NCBI RefSeq assembly: GCF_029962835.1
Contig: NC_080582.1
Span: 15,136,032 to 15,200,031, forward strand
Direction of reading: 5' to 3'
Length of the DNA: 64,000 nt
Source of the DNA: Magnolia sinica
Taxonomy: Eukaryota; Streptophyta; Magnoliopsida; Magnoliales; Magnoliaceae
Shown here: piece after piece, positions 24,266 through 35,584 of the stretch
Numbering within the stretch: position 1 is the first letter of the stretch
Layout: each line of letters begins with the position of its first letter
The notes under the pieces: model-generated
The model's database searches: none
What the model was told of the DNA's origin: nothing
What the model saw: the letters and a program-made list of their open reading frames with translations, nothing else
Made by a program: the position numbers and the translations under genes

Positions 24266-24775
24266 ATTAGGTGAAGCCCGGCCCCACCCACTACGGTGCG
24301 GCCCTTGCAGTGGCCAGTGGGGCCATTTTAATGTATGTATCATATATCCACATGCTTCATACGTTTTTCCAGCTCATTTCATTGCATAAGCCCAAAAGCG
24401 GAGCAGATCCAAATCGACCGTACCATAAGAAATAGTGATAGTTGAACACTCCACCGTTACAAAATTCCTAAACCCATGTGATTTTTATTTTCCGTCCAAG
24501 TTGTTAATAAGTTTATATAAACATGTTTGAAAATACAAAAACAAATATCAGATTCATCCAAAACTTTTATGGCCCACAAGAAGGTTTTAATGGTCAATCA
24601 TCACTTTTTCTTAAATGTATGTCCACCTGAAATTTCAATGTGCTTAATTTTTCGGTTTATTCCTTAAAATAATATGTAAAAACGGATGGACGGTATGGAT
24701 ATAGAATAAATACATCAAGGTGGGCCCCACGATAAGGGGCGTACCGTCTTGAGTGAGGCCCGGGTTGCACCTAAT
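24266..24775. mobile_element. foldback MITE immediately upstream of the AVT6-like gene
   Basis: The left end ATTAGGTGAAGCCCGG pairs with the right end CCGGGTTGCACCTAAT. Inside, ATCCACATGCTTCATACG pairs imperfectly with CGGATGGACGGTATGGAT, and GGTGGGCCCCACG closes the right arm. It ends only about 90 bp before the CT-rich tract that probably marks the gene's leader, so it forms most of the proximal promoter. Confidence 0.75.
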
Positions 24776-25373
24776 CAGCTCCCGAAAGACAGGGAGTTTG
24801 ACAGAGACGTTAATGGCAGAGCAACGCTGAGGAAAAACAAGGACCGTACTCCGTAAAGGAAGAATCTTCTCTCTCTCTCTCTCCGATTTGGTTTTTTTCT
24901 GCCCTATCTGGGGTGATTTTAGGGTTTGATCTTATTTGAAGATCTTCGAGTTAGAAACTAGCAGGGGATTTCGAAAGGATTTGGTGGAATTCCTGTAGGA
25001 TTTCGAGGTTCTGGCCCTAAATTTTTATTTTTTATTTTTTCAGATTTTTAGATCTCTGTTCCATTATTAAATCTCAGGAAGTGGATTTTGAAACGATTTT
25101 GTGAATTTTCTGTGAAATTTCGAGGTTTCTGTCCTAAATTGTTCGGTTTTCGAAATCTAGAAGTCGGATTTTAGTTTGATTCAGATTTGAATCTCAGGAA
25201 GCTGATTTTGAACAGATTGGTGAAATATCTGTGGAATTTCGAGGTTTTGGTCCTCAATTCTTCGATTTTCAAACCTAGAAGTCAGATTTGATCCGATTCA
25301 CAGAAAATTGCGTGAGATTTTGAGCTTCTTGCTGCGAATTGGATTCTCAGGAAACAAATTTTGAACTGATTTG

Positions 25374-25388
25374 ATGAAGTTTCTGTGA
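25374..25388 (+). other. minimal upstream ORF (M-K-F-L-stop)
   Basis: ATG AAG TTT CTG TGA within one leader repeat. A uORF role is inference and needs this stretch to be in the mature mRNA. Confidence 0.4.
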
Positions 25389-25456
25389 AATTGAGAAGTT
25401 TTGGTCCTACATTCTTCAATTTAAGAACCCTGGAAGTCGGCGTTTGAACCAGTTTG

Positions 25457-25471
25457 ATGATATTTCTGTAG
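25457..25471 (+). other. minimal upstream ORF (M-I-F-L-stop)
   Basis: ATG ATA TTT CTG TAG in the next-but-one leader repeat, at the equivalent place as the ORF at 25374. The two arose from the same repeat unit. Confidence 0.4.
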
Positions 25472-25698
25472 ATTTTGAGGTTTTGGTTCCAAATTACATT
25501 TTCAAGGAGTGGATTTCCAACCAGTGGTGAAACTTCTGTTGGATTTCAAGCTTTTTCGTTCTAAATTTGTTTAGTTTTTTGGATTCTGGAAATCAGATTT
25601 CAATCCGAAAGATCAAGCTTTGAATTTGAGTTATTTGGTTTTTTAAGTAGTCACTGTAAAATTTGATATTCACAAGAAAGATTTGAATTTTTGAAAAG

Positions 25699-26128
25699 AT
25701 GACGATGGGAAGCCTTACCGTGGGGAATGAGAAGAAGCTGCAGAAAAACAAGCAGGTTGTTGATGAGAATGCTCCTCTGCTTCCTAGTAAGCGAGCGGAA
25801 GATGCTGATCACGTTGATGGTTTTAGTGGTGCTTCCTTCGCTGGGGCTGTTTTTAACCTGTCAACAACCATCGTTGGCGCTGGAATCATGGCATTGCCCG
25901 CAACGATGAAGGTTCTTGGGCTCGGACCTGGGATCGCTATGATCATTTTCTTTGCGTTCCTGACAGAGGCTTCGATCAACATGCTGCTGAGGTATACCAG
26001 GGCTGGGAGGACAGTTTCTTATGGAGGAGTTATGGGGGATGCATTTGGGAGGATTGGCAGGATACTGTTGCAGATTTGTGTTGTTGTTAACAATGTCGGT
26101 GTGCTGGTCGTGTACATGATTATCATCG
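25699..26128 (+). CDS. AVT6: AVT6-like exon 1
   Basis: Encodes residues 1-143 plus one base. It carries the hydrophilic N terminus and three membrane segments (about residues 46-66, 70-91, 122-143). The donor is CATCG|GTATAAT. The frame stays open into the intron to 26319, so an unspliced transcript would end in about 63 unrelated residues. Confidence 0.93.
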
Positions 26129-29100
26129 GTATAATCTCTGACCTACGGATTTTGCTTTTATTCTCATATTTGTGGTGTTTTCTTGAGTTATTGATCAAAT
26201 TTTGCTCATTTTGCTGCTTTCTAGTATTGATAGTCATGACATTTATAACTATTCGAAAAAAAAAAGAAAAAAGAGAGAGAGAGATAGTCATGACATTTAT
26301 GCGTGCTTTTTTACTGTGAAGAAGCACAAGTGACAACTTAAATGAATAACTGACAATTGTAATTGTTATTAGATCATGAAAGAAGAACTACTTGATGTGG
26401 AGATTGTGGACTAACACAAACTACTGATTCTCAACAAGGGTTCCCCATGTGGGGGTAATGCTGCCAGTTTATGGACGGCAAACTGGATGTGAATCATTGT
26501 GTCTTGATCATTAGCAAACCTAACAATTTTATGACAGAAAGGAGCCTATGCACATGGGATCATGGTTCATGATGCAAGCTGTTGAGTGATGGGACTCACT
26601 GCCAATGGTGGATGCCTAAGAAAACTTGAATGCGAACATTCAGTAAACCATGTATCAAACAGACAATTAATATTGTATCAAAAAGACAGGTGATTCTCAA
26701 TGGGAGTCACCTGTCTAGGGTAATATTGTTGGTTTATAGACTCTACTGGATGAGAATTATTGCGTCTTGCTCGAAAACTGTTGATTTGATGGATCTCACA
26801 TGGATGATGTGTGACGCAAAGAATGTTTGTATTGGAATTATTCTAACATTCGATTCATGTATCAAATATGACAGTTAATGTGAAAATACAGTGTAGAGTC
26901 TCAGCTTTGTGGAAAGTCATAGCATCAAAAGTTTCTTCTCATATACAAGAGAAACTCAACCTTCGATTTTTCTCACATGAAAATATTGCAACACTCATGG
27001 AATCCTCAAATAACATGAAGAAAGGTATTCATAAAAATAAACAAAATAATATGAAAAAAACACCTGCTTACACAAAAAGATAGGCATACTGCCTACTTGC
27101 AGAGGAAAGAGATGTGAAGGGTTGGAGTCTTGGAGATTCACAACCCTGAATAGAAAATTTTATTCATAATGTATGAAACACTTAATAGGGACTTGGGGCA
27201 AAATTGCAGAGATGAATTCTCTGTTACAAAAACTTGCATTCTACATGTTGTACATACACCATTTATAAAAAGTAAACTAAAATGCTCTGCAAAAGACATT
27301 TCTCCTACTACCTAGACTATTTATAAGGACATCTCTCTCATACGTCATGCATTCGAAAAAGAGAATGAGAGAAATATCTTCCTTGCATCACCTATAAGGG
27401 CCTGCTTGGATCAGTGGAATCCAAAAGTTAGATATGGAAAGTAAAATGTCATCTCGTGGATAATGTCATCTATGGAAAAGAATCCTTAAAAGGTTGTTTG
27501 TTTTAGTTTCCGTGATTTTCAGGAAAATATAGACGTTCAATCATTAAAATAAAATTTTAAAAATAAAAAAATAAAAAATAAAAAATAAAAAGAAGAAGAA
27601 GAAGAAGAAGTGAAACTTGTCTCTCATAAGGTGTGGAAAATGAGAATTATCAAGTTTTTTGGAAGAAAACGAAAACGCCGTTTTCTGAGGAACATTCTGG
27701 AAATAAATCCCTTTTTCCACACCTTACTTTATTGTTGTAAATGGTGGAAAATGTCACATTGTCAGAAAATGATTTCTTGTCCCTGGTAGAAAGCTTGATT
27801 CCAACAATCGAAAGAGACCCTAAATGATTGTAAGATAATGAAATTTGATCTTAGTGGCCACTTATATGACCATGCAGTCTTATATTTTTTTTATGTTTTG
27901 GTGATTTTGTTGTTACGTCATGTCTTTGACTAAAATGGTTGTCAGGTTACAAATTTTCACCGTGTATGATGTATGCACTATACTGCTGTTATAGCAGCAT
28001 ATGGCACCTTCGTAATTAGCCTGACAGCGGGAAAATATGTATCCTTTGATGCTTTTAGGTAACTTTTCATAAATAGTGTATGTACACATGTCAAATGCAA
28101 GTGAAATCTTTATAAGAGATATTTCATCTCTCAAAGTGTGTCAGACTTCTGTGAGTGTTTTATTTTATCTCATAATAACCTTGTTCCAACTTCCAACTAC
28201 TTGGAGTTGACTATATGAATCTTGTTTTCACCACAATCCAAAACAAGAATTCCCATGATTGCTTGGAGAAAGTTCAATGACTGCCTTTCACCTGACATCA
28301 ACCCTCCTTTACCTGCCTGAGGGCTGGCTGGCGCAATCATTACCAGGCAGAGTTAAGGTTTTTTTTTTTTTTCAATACAATTTTCCTTCTTTTTTCTTTT
28401 TTTTTGGCACAAATCTCCATCTCTTCTCATCTACTTCTCAATTTTGTTAGAGCAAGTAGGCAGCATACTTATCTTTGTGTTCTTTGTGAACGATCACAGA
28501 TTTCTCATTTGAGAATGCTGAGAGTATTCTGAAGTTTTCTCTTGTACACATATGCCTTAGAATGCACGAGAAATTTTTTGGCTTTCTGCTGCACCAAAAC
28601 TACACATACTGGAACAGCCAAGATTCAATGGAAAATAGTCCAATAAAAGGAAGGGGATCTGCCAAAATCTGGGATATTTCCTGGACTCCGTTATGCACAG
28701 TGGAGGCCCATCATAAAGCAGTTTGGATCCCCCAACCATGGTCCCACGTGTACAGAACTGTGTCAACAATACTATACATTTGCATATGAGGACCTAATAA
28801 TTCCTCTTATCAGATAATAGCCTCGCATTTCAGTTCAAAAGGGCAAGGGGAAGTCCTAAAAGGATGTGGGGTGGAGGTGGTAAGAAGATTTGAGAATCTT
28901 GGTTTAACTAAGGATATGGTCCATGATGGCATGGAATGGCGTAAATGGATTTTGTAGCCTACCCCATTTATTTGGCACAAGGCTTACAATGATGACGGTG
29001 ACTATGATAATGATGATGATTTCATTTAATAGGTATTCAAATTTGCTCTTAAAAAAAAAAAAAAAAAAAAGTTCCTGTGATCTTCTGGAATAGCCTGATT

Positions 29101-32100
29101 GGCCAAATGGAATAAGTGTTATGGCATATGATATTCTTTGTTGGTCATATCACTTATTTAGCAGATTAATTAGCTGGTCTGGGCTATTTCTCTCTTGATT
29201 TCAAGAACTATGTCACAAGCTATGAACCATGTTGATCTGATTGAGTGGGAATCTTATAAATGTTGTTGTGTACTTGCTGTCTGATATTAAATATTCATTG
29301 CACTTCTAGTTGTTTGTCCAGTGTAATTTTATGACCTTAATTTTTTCTGACAGTTCTTATGAATTTCATCACCTGTTTTCCCCAATAATCAATGCTGGAT
29401 TTGTTGTGGTACTATATTTAACCTCATAACTTCCTTTGGCTCTTTTTCCCTTAATTATCTTCAGAGCGACCTATCCTTAAGTCTCAAAAAATGAAAATAA
29501 AAATAAAAATAAAAATAAAATGGCCTATCCTGGCTGACTTATTTGAGACATGAAGTGTTTCTTGCACTCTTTTCCACTAAGGCAGTCAGAACTGTTCCTT
29601 TTTTGCTTGCTTGCTTGGGTTTTTGTGCAAGTTCTAACAAAACTAGTGGGTTTTGTCACTAATCTGATAAGGTGATGTACTCTCGGGAACATCTTCAAGC
29701 GGAGTTCATCACTCTGGTATTTTGGAAGGATGGTTTGGAGAACACTGGTGGAATGGCCGTGCTTTCGTTCTTTTTGTTACAACTGTTGTTGTATTTGCTC
29801 CATTGGCGTGCTTCAAGCGTGTAGGTAAGTTTTCTATATATTATTTATAGTGATGATTCAGTAACTTATAGAAAATAGTGATTATTCAGTAACTAGCTAA
29901 ATCTTATTATTTTGCTTAATTGTTGCATCCCAGTATTTTTTTAGATTTCAGGTCTTATACCTTGAAAAATCTGTATTCCACTTCTTATCATTGAAGAACT
30001 AACAACTGATCCTGCATACTTATTTTTCTTTCAATTTCTCATTGATGAAGGTTAATATTTCAATTTAGCTTAGATATGTTTTTCTCGTGCTTCATAGCAT
30101 CTTAGTGGGTTCAAGCTTGACATTTCTCCCTCTTATTGATAGATTGGATATAGTGCTTGGCATACTGGTAACTCGGAAAAATCCAACAACATTTAACAAT
30201 AACAATAACAATAATAATGTCTATTATACATCCCACACAATTAGGTTTTAGGAGATTCCTAGAACTTAAGATTTAAAAGGACATAGAAGGACATAGAAGG
30301 GATTCCAACATAGGTCAGTGTATTTAGAGCATTTTAAAATTCTGGGGGCTTACAACAGACAGCTGCGATTTCCCGACATTCAAGGGGTGTGAACGCTGGG
30401 ATTTTACCCACATTTGTCAAGTGAGGGCATTTTTGTCATACAATCCTTCCATGCAATAGCCCACTCCCACTTTACTTATTTGTGTGTAGCCTATACAGAC
30501 ATCCTATTAGGGAGCCACCAAAGGCTTTGTGGGGTGCATTGTGATAACTTTGTGAAATGCATGTTGTCCATCTGTTGTGTCACCTCATTTTACAGCATCA
30601 GCCCAAAAACAAGGCAAATCTAGAATTCAAGTGGGACACGGCACTGAGAAAAGTGGAGATGGGCCACCCATCGTGGGAACCCTCTCTCTCTGTGCATGTA
30701 CCAAGCACTTGCATGTAGCCCCATCCATTCCTTCCATCTCTCCCTCTCCTTTTTTTCTCTCTCCACGTGTTGCACATGCCATAACCCCCTAGTGATGATA
30801 ATAATAATGATAATGATGTTGGTAATGATAATCATAATAGTAATAATAATAATAATATAGCTACTGCCATGAATCCTGTTGTCCTACTTTTTAATTGCAC
30901 GCTTTACTTGGTTAGAATGATGCTTATTTTAGCTTTATGCTTACCCCATCATATAGAATTCAACTCAAAACCATTTCATTGGTTAAAGATGCTAACCATT
31001 ACTTGTTTATCCAGTCCTATTCTGTTGCATTTACTGATTAAATATTCTTTCCTTTTTTTCCTTGCAGATTCATTGAGATTCACGTCTGCCTTATCAGTTG
31101 GGCTGGCGGTGGTGTTTGTTGTTATCACTGCTGGGATCACAATTATCAAATTAATAAATGGCAGTATAGCAATGCCCAGATGGCTCCCTGTTATAACTGA
31201 TATGGCATCAGTCTGGAAACTCTTCACAGTGGTTCCTGTACTTGTCACAGCATATATTTGTCATTACAATGGTATGCAAACTGAAAAAACAATCATATAT
31301 GAAACACATACACATAGTAATCATGGAAAAGGTAAGTTTGAGTAGTTTGATATAAGTCTAGAGAACTAGATATGATATAATTATTTCCTAAAGTGTGAAT
31401 TTTACTTTTTTATTTGTGGGAAAAAAAAAAAAATCTGCAAATAAGGATTAAAATGGATCGTTTATTTAATGTCCATTACATGGATTCTTCATCTCGATAT
31501 CCATTTTCTCATTGGTGAAAGATTTTCAGATATTGATCAGTTCTGAAGCTCTTTTTAGACTTCCAACTTGCTGAATCAATTTATCAGGGTAAGAAATAAC
31601 AATCTGAACAACAAGCAAAAGGCAAAACTCAGAGAAGTTGTGCTGGTTGATTAAAAGTTGAGTTTGGCAGGTCTTGATTATTTATTTATTTATTGGAAAA
31701 CTGGAGATGCTAGGTCAAGTGAGGTTGTCCCGTTTAACTCGGCTTATATTGAGTTAAAATGAGATTTTTGGCATGGAAACTAACAAAAGAGTTACTTTTT
31801 TAGCCTGTTTCATTGCACAAAAACTTCTGTTTGGGATCTGGATAACAGCACTATTCATGGTTTTTCAACTGCATGTGGACACCAATTCCAATAAAAATTT
31901 TAGGGCTATCAAAAGGTTGTACAATCCCCGAGACATAACAGAAACATACTTACGCTGATACATTCCCAGTAAAGCACACCACAGGACTATGATAACATGT
32001 GTTACTATGCAATATGTGCCAGTATATGCTACATGTGCTGCCATCCATCTTCAACGACCCACATGTGCCACCATCAATTGTCAATTGCCCTACATGTGCC

Positions 32101-34099
32101 ACATGTGCCAATGTGCTAATGTGCACATGTACCACATGTGCCACATGTGCCATGGTGAATCTTTAGGCTGACTACACATACTTGTGCCACTATCAATCCA
32201 CACGTGCCCCACGTCCACATTTGCCAGTGTGCTAAATGTGTACAGGTGGCACATGCTTGCCATCCATCCCTATTCCAGGTTGTTTGACAAACAACCATCA
32301 GGAGGTCCAGGACAAACATAATGGCCTATCCATACAAGCCTCTATCCAGGCAGCCTTAGCTGCACAGGTGTCCAAAAGAGCTTACCTGAACACAACCTCG
32401 ACAGTAACCAAATGGACCCTTTGTGAGTAATCATGCTATTCATTTTTCTTCTGCAGTTCACACCATTGACAACGAGCTTGACGACTCCTCCCAGATGCAA
32501 TCAATTGTGCGAACTTCACTCGGACTCTGCTCTACCGTGTATATAGCCACAAGCTTCTTTGCTTTTCTCCTCTTTGGTGATTCAACCCTCGACGACGTGC
32601 TTGCTAACTTCAGCACCAATCTCGGCATCCCGTACAGCTCGCTGCTCAATGATGCAGTCCGCGTGAGCTATGCTGTACACCTCATGCTCGTCTTCCCCAT
32701 TGTCTTCTTTGCACTCCGGCTCAACCTGGATGGTCTCCTCTTTCCCTCATCAGGGCCTTTGGTTTTGGATGACACGAGGTTTGCATTGATCAGCATAGGG
32801 CTAATCTGCATCATCTACTTGGGTGCAAATTTCATACCCAGCATTTGGGATGCCTTCCAGTTCACTGGAGCAACTGCTGCAGTTTGCATTGGGTACATCT
32901 TTCCAGCTGCCATTACACTCAGGTGAGCTCCCCTAGTTGACGGTTTTTCATCTTTGCATCATGGTTCATCTTCTTATCATTTTGGATGATTTACTAATGC
33001 TGGAATTAACAGAAATGTTGTGATTGGTTAAAAACATTGATATTAGTTTTTCCTTCTACCACCTATTAAAGTCAAGAGATACCGAGTGCGGGGAAAAGAG
33101 ACATGAATTTGCTCATTACTCAAAATCACAAGCTTGATTTTACTGATTGCTTTTCTTTTTTTTTTTTTTTGTAGCCATGGTTTTACCACTCTTTTCCATG
33201 TTCATCATAAGCTTTTAGCCATTTCTGATCAACACATGAGATATATCCTAAAAATTGAATCAGTATATGTTCTTTTGAATTTGGGTGGGGAACATGGAAA
33301 ACTCTGGAATTGAAAACAAATTTTGTAGAAAGTCTGTGTTTCCTCTGTTTGCAGGGAGAGATGGAAATAAACAGCATGGAGTATGTTTGCCTTTTCCAAG
33401 GTTTTCCAAGAGAATACCCCCCCATCAGAGGGAGTTCCAGGATCAAATCACGATCCTTTTGTATATAAAATGATGAACGTCACCTATAATGTGCCATAGG
33501 CTTACTTAACCAAAAACCCCTTTTAAAAGCCCTTGAAAAAATCCAATGTTTTCGACATCTTTCGAGTGATCCTAATTGTTCATCTACTGGGCTCGGCCAT
33601 AGACGTGCAGTGGATTAATAAATCTCCTCCATCAAATAATCCCATCCATCCAATTGGATTTCCTCCCGTTTTGGTCCATTGTCTACATTCATTTACCCAA
33701 CAATTTACAGGCCAATAATCTGACAGCTAGAATTCTCTGATGGGGGAATCTTTTTTTTTTCCCCACAGCCTCACCCATCTACAGAGGGTCTTGCCTGATG
33801 GAAAGTCTAAACCACCGAAAGGCAGCACCTACTTGCATCCAAACGTTGGCCCAAAAAAAGAAAAAGAAAAAAAGGCTGCTAGTTCATTCTTGCCCATTGA
33901 TTGCTAACCTCCAAGTACCTTCAATATCTTCTCAACTTTCTTCTCCATGCATTACAGGGATTCGCAGAAGATAGCCACAAAGGGAGACAAGGTATTATCT
34001 GTGTTCATGATCGTCCTTGCTGTGCTTTCAAACGCGGTGGCAATATACAGCAATGCTTATTCTCTCTTCAAGAAGAGCGAGGACCCGACCCACTCATGA
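25699..34099 (+). CDS. AVT6: AVT6-type vacuolar amino-acid transporter (AAAP family), five coding exons
   Basis: Joining 25699-26128, 29672-29824, 31068-31271, 32457-32922 and 33958-34099 gives an uninterrupted 464-codon frame plus TGA. All introns are GT-AG and all exon phases fit (total 1395 nt). The N terminus is hydrophilic with ENAPLLP, followed by about eleven hydrophobic segments. The first contains GAGIMALPATM, the conserved start of the Aa_trans domain. YICHYN, HTIDNELDD and LLFGDSTLDDVLANF are typical of the AVT6/SLC38-like branch. Family knowledge: plant AVT6 proteins are thought to export amino acids from the vacuole. Substrate cannot be read here, and the paralogue (A-E) is unresolved. 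Length fits the family (about 430-470). The start is the first ATG in frame and gives the expected N terminus. No truncation or frameshift, so probably functional. Confidence 0.93.
26423..26885. repeat. diverged tandem duplication in intron 1
   Basis: The order GATTCTCAA - GGGTAATGCTG - GTTTATGGAC - ATTGTGTCTTG - CATGTATCAAA - GACAATTAAT at 26423-26670 is repeated at 26690-26885 as GATTCTCAA - GGGTAATATTG - GTTTATAGAC - ATTGCGTCTTG - CATGTATCAAA - GACAGTTAAT. The period is about 270 bp. Confidence 0.7.
27398..27820. mobile_element. PIF/Harbinger-like MITE in intron 1
   Basis: The ends GGGCCTGCTTGGATC and GATTGTTGGAATC-type complement (right end ATCGAAAGAGACCC) are imperfect inverted repeats. 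TAA occurs at 27395-27397 and 27821-27823, the 3-bp duplication expected of this superfamily. It carries A-rich and (GAA)n runs at about 27546-27609. Confidence 0.65.
28835..29038 (+). mobile_element. 5'-truncated RTE-type LINE tail in intron 1
   Basis: One frame reads RGSPKRMWGGGGKKI and, after a frameshift, GLTKDMVHDGMEWRKW. This matches the C-terminal end of plant RTE reverse transcriptases (R-G-R-P-K--W, then L-T-DM--DR-EWR). It is followed by the usual non-coding tail CCTACCCCATTTATTTGG--AAGGCTT and a GAT-rich end at about 28990-29028. Confidence 0.7.
29672..29824 (+). CDS. AVT6: AVT6-like exon 2
   Basis: Acceptor TGATAAG|GTGATG, donor CGTGTAG|GTAAGT (consensus). It codes for residues 144-195, with GDVLSGTSSSGVHH, WFGEHWWNGR and membrane segment 4 (TTVVVFAPLACF). 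Confidence 0.92.
   Translation: MMYSREHLQAEFITLVFWKDGLENTGGMAVLSFFLLQLLLYLLHWRASSV
29825..31067 (+). other. AVT6: AVT6-like intron 2
   Basis: GTAAGT...TTCCTTGCAG. It holds a half foldback MITE (about 30515-30690, with TGCATGTTGTCCATCTGTTG and a CAAGTGGGACACGGCACTGAG phrase) and a GATAAT/AAT-rich microsatellite at 30794-30856. Confidence 0.85.
31068..31271 (+). CDS. AVT6: AVT6-like exon 3
   Basis: Acceptor CTTGCAG|ATTCATTG, donor CAATG|GTATGC. It encodes residues 195-262, with membrane segments 5 and 6 and the conserved TDMASVWKLFTVVPVL and YICHYN blocks. Translation past the donor runs into intron residues, confirming the splice. Confidence 0.92.
31272..32456 (+). other. AVT6: AVT6-like intron 3
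   Basis: GTATGC...TTCTTCTGCAG. Contains A-rich runs and the minisatellite listed next. Confidence 0.85.
31993..32265. repeat. degenerate CATGTGCCA minisatellite in intron 3
   Basis: ACATGTGCC or close variants occur about ten times, densest at 32058-32155. The core ACATGT is self-complementary. Short ORFs here on both strands, with repeated H-V-A-H, are by-products of the repeat. Confidence 0.85.
32457..32922 (+). CDS. AVT6: AVT6-like exon 4
   Basis: Acceptor TTCTGCAG|TTCACACC, donor CACTCAG|GTGAGC. The largest internal exon, residues 263-417. It contains HTIDNELDD, membrane segments 7-10 and LLFGDSTLDDVLANF. It is more GC-rich than the surrounding introns. Confidence 0.94.
32923..33957 (+). 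other. AVT6: AVT6-like intron 4
   Basis: GTGAGC...CATTACAG. No mobile element recognised; only poly(T) and A-rich runs (33159-33172, 33749-33758, 33856-33872). Confidence 0.85.
33958..34099 (+). CDS. AVT6: AVT6-like exon 5 and stop
   Basis: Acceptor CATTACAG|GGATTCG. Codes for the last 47 residues, including the final membrane segment (VFMIVLAVLSNAVAIYSN) and a short polar tail ending EDPTHS, then TGA at 34097-34099. The longer ORF at 33901-34224 in another frame is a shadow. Confidence 0.92.
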
Positions 34100-35584
34100 G
34101 TAGAACCTTGCAAAGTACAGAGGCCTCTTTGTATGTGTACATGGGTCCCATTGGCATGATTGTTTTGCTGCTCCCAAAGAAGATCAGAGGTTCTTTGAGG
34201 TTTGGCAAGTCTAATAAGCTATAGCAAATTCAATATGTAGGTTGAATTATCTGCGAAGGTATGATAAGGGTTCTCTATCTCTGTGGATTGCTGTGATGTT
34301 GCAAGTTCCATTCTACACTTTGTTTTCTCATTCAATAGAAGAGAAAATGTCCATATTTTGTATCTTGGCCTGATCTGCCTTTCAATTTTGGTCAGCTCGG
34401 AGAACAGTAACAGCATTGGTTTTCCTGATTTCCCCTGTCCAAGTTGCAAGTGAGATTGCAGATTGTGATTTGAATGGTATGTATTTGCTTCCAAACGGTG
34501 CTAAACCTCGTTATGTAAATGTATGTATCAGATTTGTTTATGAGAAATCATTAGAAAGTTATTGTTTTGTGAATAGATATTGCGTATTTTGGACCTGTGG
34601 TACAATGCTTAAGTGAGTCGACCATTCGTCATTTGGGTCCAAGCAGGAAATGGTTTGTGCCTGAAATCCTCATCAGAAATTGCATTGATTGGACTGATTG
34701 GTGGAGTTTTTCTTGTTTAGTGTCTTTCACAGATATTATCCTAGTTAGTTGATTTGAGGCTTATGTTTGTAGGTAAATGAGATTTTTAAATCATTACCCG
34801 TTGAAGGTGGCCCCACTGCATGAGCAGTTTGGATCACTGACCATATGAAACATGTCCAATTTTCAGGCCGTGCAGTGGATAATTGGAGCTGTCCCAAGTC
34901 AAAAATCGTTCCAAACTCTGTGATTATAGCTACCCAATAACTAGCTACAAATGCCTGAGTCATTTTAGAAGTGATCCAGTCCCGAGCCACAATCAGGTAT
35001 GAATTCTTTGTACCTTATTATGGCCTGAATTTATAGGTGGCCCGTGTAGGGCCACCTATGATCAGGACAGAACATTGGGTAGGAGGGCACCACCATGGGT
35101 TACCCATAGCCATTCAAGCAAGTGCTGGACAGGCCTTGATGCCATTTTTCTCTTACCATCCATTTTGCCTGCCAATAATTGGATGGCTCTGATCATCCAA
35201 CATGGTTATTTTTGGGTCTTGTCCAATTTCATTTGGACCCCTCCTATCCGACGGTCTTCATTGACCATAGGTGGGCCCGGTTGGACCCACTTAGAAATTC
35301 ACACTTGAATAAGGTTCAAAGAATTATTGTCAGTGGATCATTGCTCCCAATATCCATGATAGGTTGTTAAAAGTGTGCCGTGCATTTAGAACCGGCACAC
35401 GGAATTCGTGCCCACCATGGATCGGTAACTCAGCCATATGCAACTGAACAAAAGGCATGTGAATAAGATAAGCAAATACTAACATTGTGCCATTGCATTT
35501 GTTCTCAGCTGCTTGGTTATAGAGTTGATAATTCAAGATTGTTCCTCAGGCATTGTAATTTGTTGAATTTATCACCTCGTCATT
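34100..35584. other. 3' untranslated region, then non-coding spacer
   Basis: The 3'UTR probably covers the first few hundred bases; no perfect AATAAA was found, only variants such as AATAGA near 34336. From about 34800 to 35350 there are MITE-like phrases (GGTGGCCCCACTGCATGAGC, GGTGGGCCCGG) without a full paired element. Confidence 0.5.

Larger units (their letters stand above)
24776..25698 (+). promoter_or_regulatory. promoter-proximal region and long leader of the AVT6-like gene, built of degenerate repeats
   Basis: A pyrimidine (CT)n tract at about 24869-24884 resembles a plant Y-patch or leader start; no clear TATA box is seen. From about 24961 to 25600 a phrase of the form TTCTGTGGAATTTCGAGGTTTTGGTCCTAAATT, followed by TCTAGAAGTCGGATTTGA, recurs about seven times with decay. 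Anchors lie at about 25000, 25117, 25236, 25316, 25388, 25471 and 25541. Whether it is transcribed whole or partly removed as a 5'UTR intron cannot be told from sequence. Confidence 0.6.
26129..29671 (+). other. AVT6: AVT6-like intron 1, 3.5 kb, holding repeats
   Basis: Starts GTATAAT, ends CTGATAAG. It contains a diverged tandem duplication, a Tourist MITE, an RTE LINE tail and A- or GAA-rich microsatellites, listed separately. No other gene is seen inside. Confidence 0.85.

Noticed and set aside
26129-26319. C-terminal extension of the exon 1 ORF as a separate short protein
   Set aside because: A splice donor at 26129 joins in phase to an exon that continues the transporter; the extension is low-complexity intron sequence.
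28360-28450. A second SINE in intron 1 based on the T-rich runs
   Set aside because: No box A or B and no target duplication could be found.
31950-32319. Histidine-rich repeat proteins (H-V-A-H pattern) on both strands
   Set aside because: By-products of the CATGTGCCA minisatellite inside intron 3.
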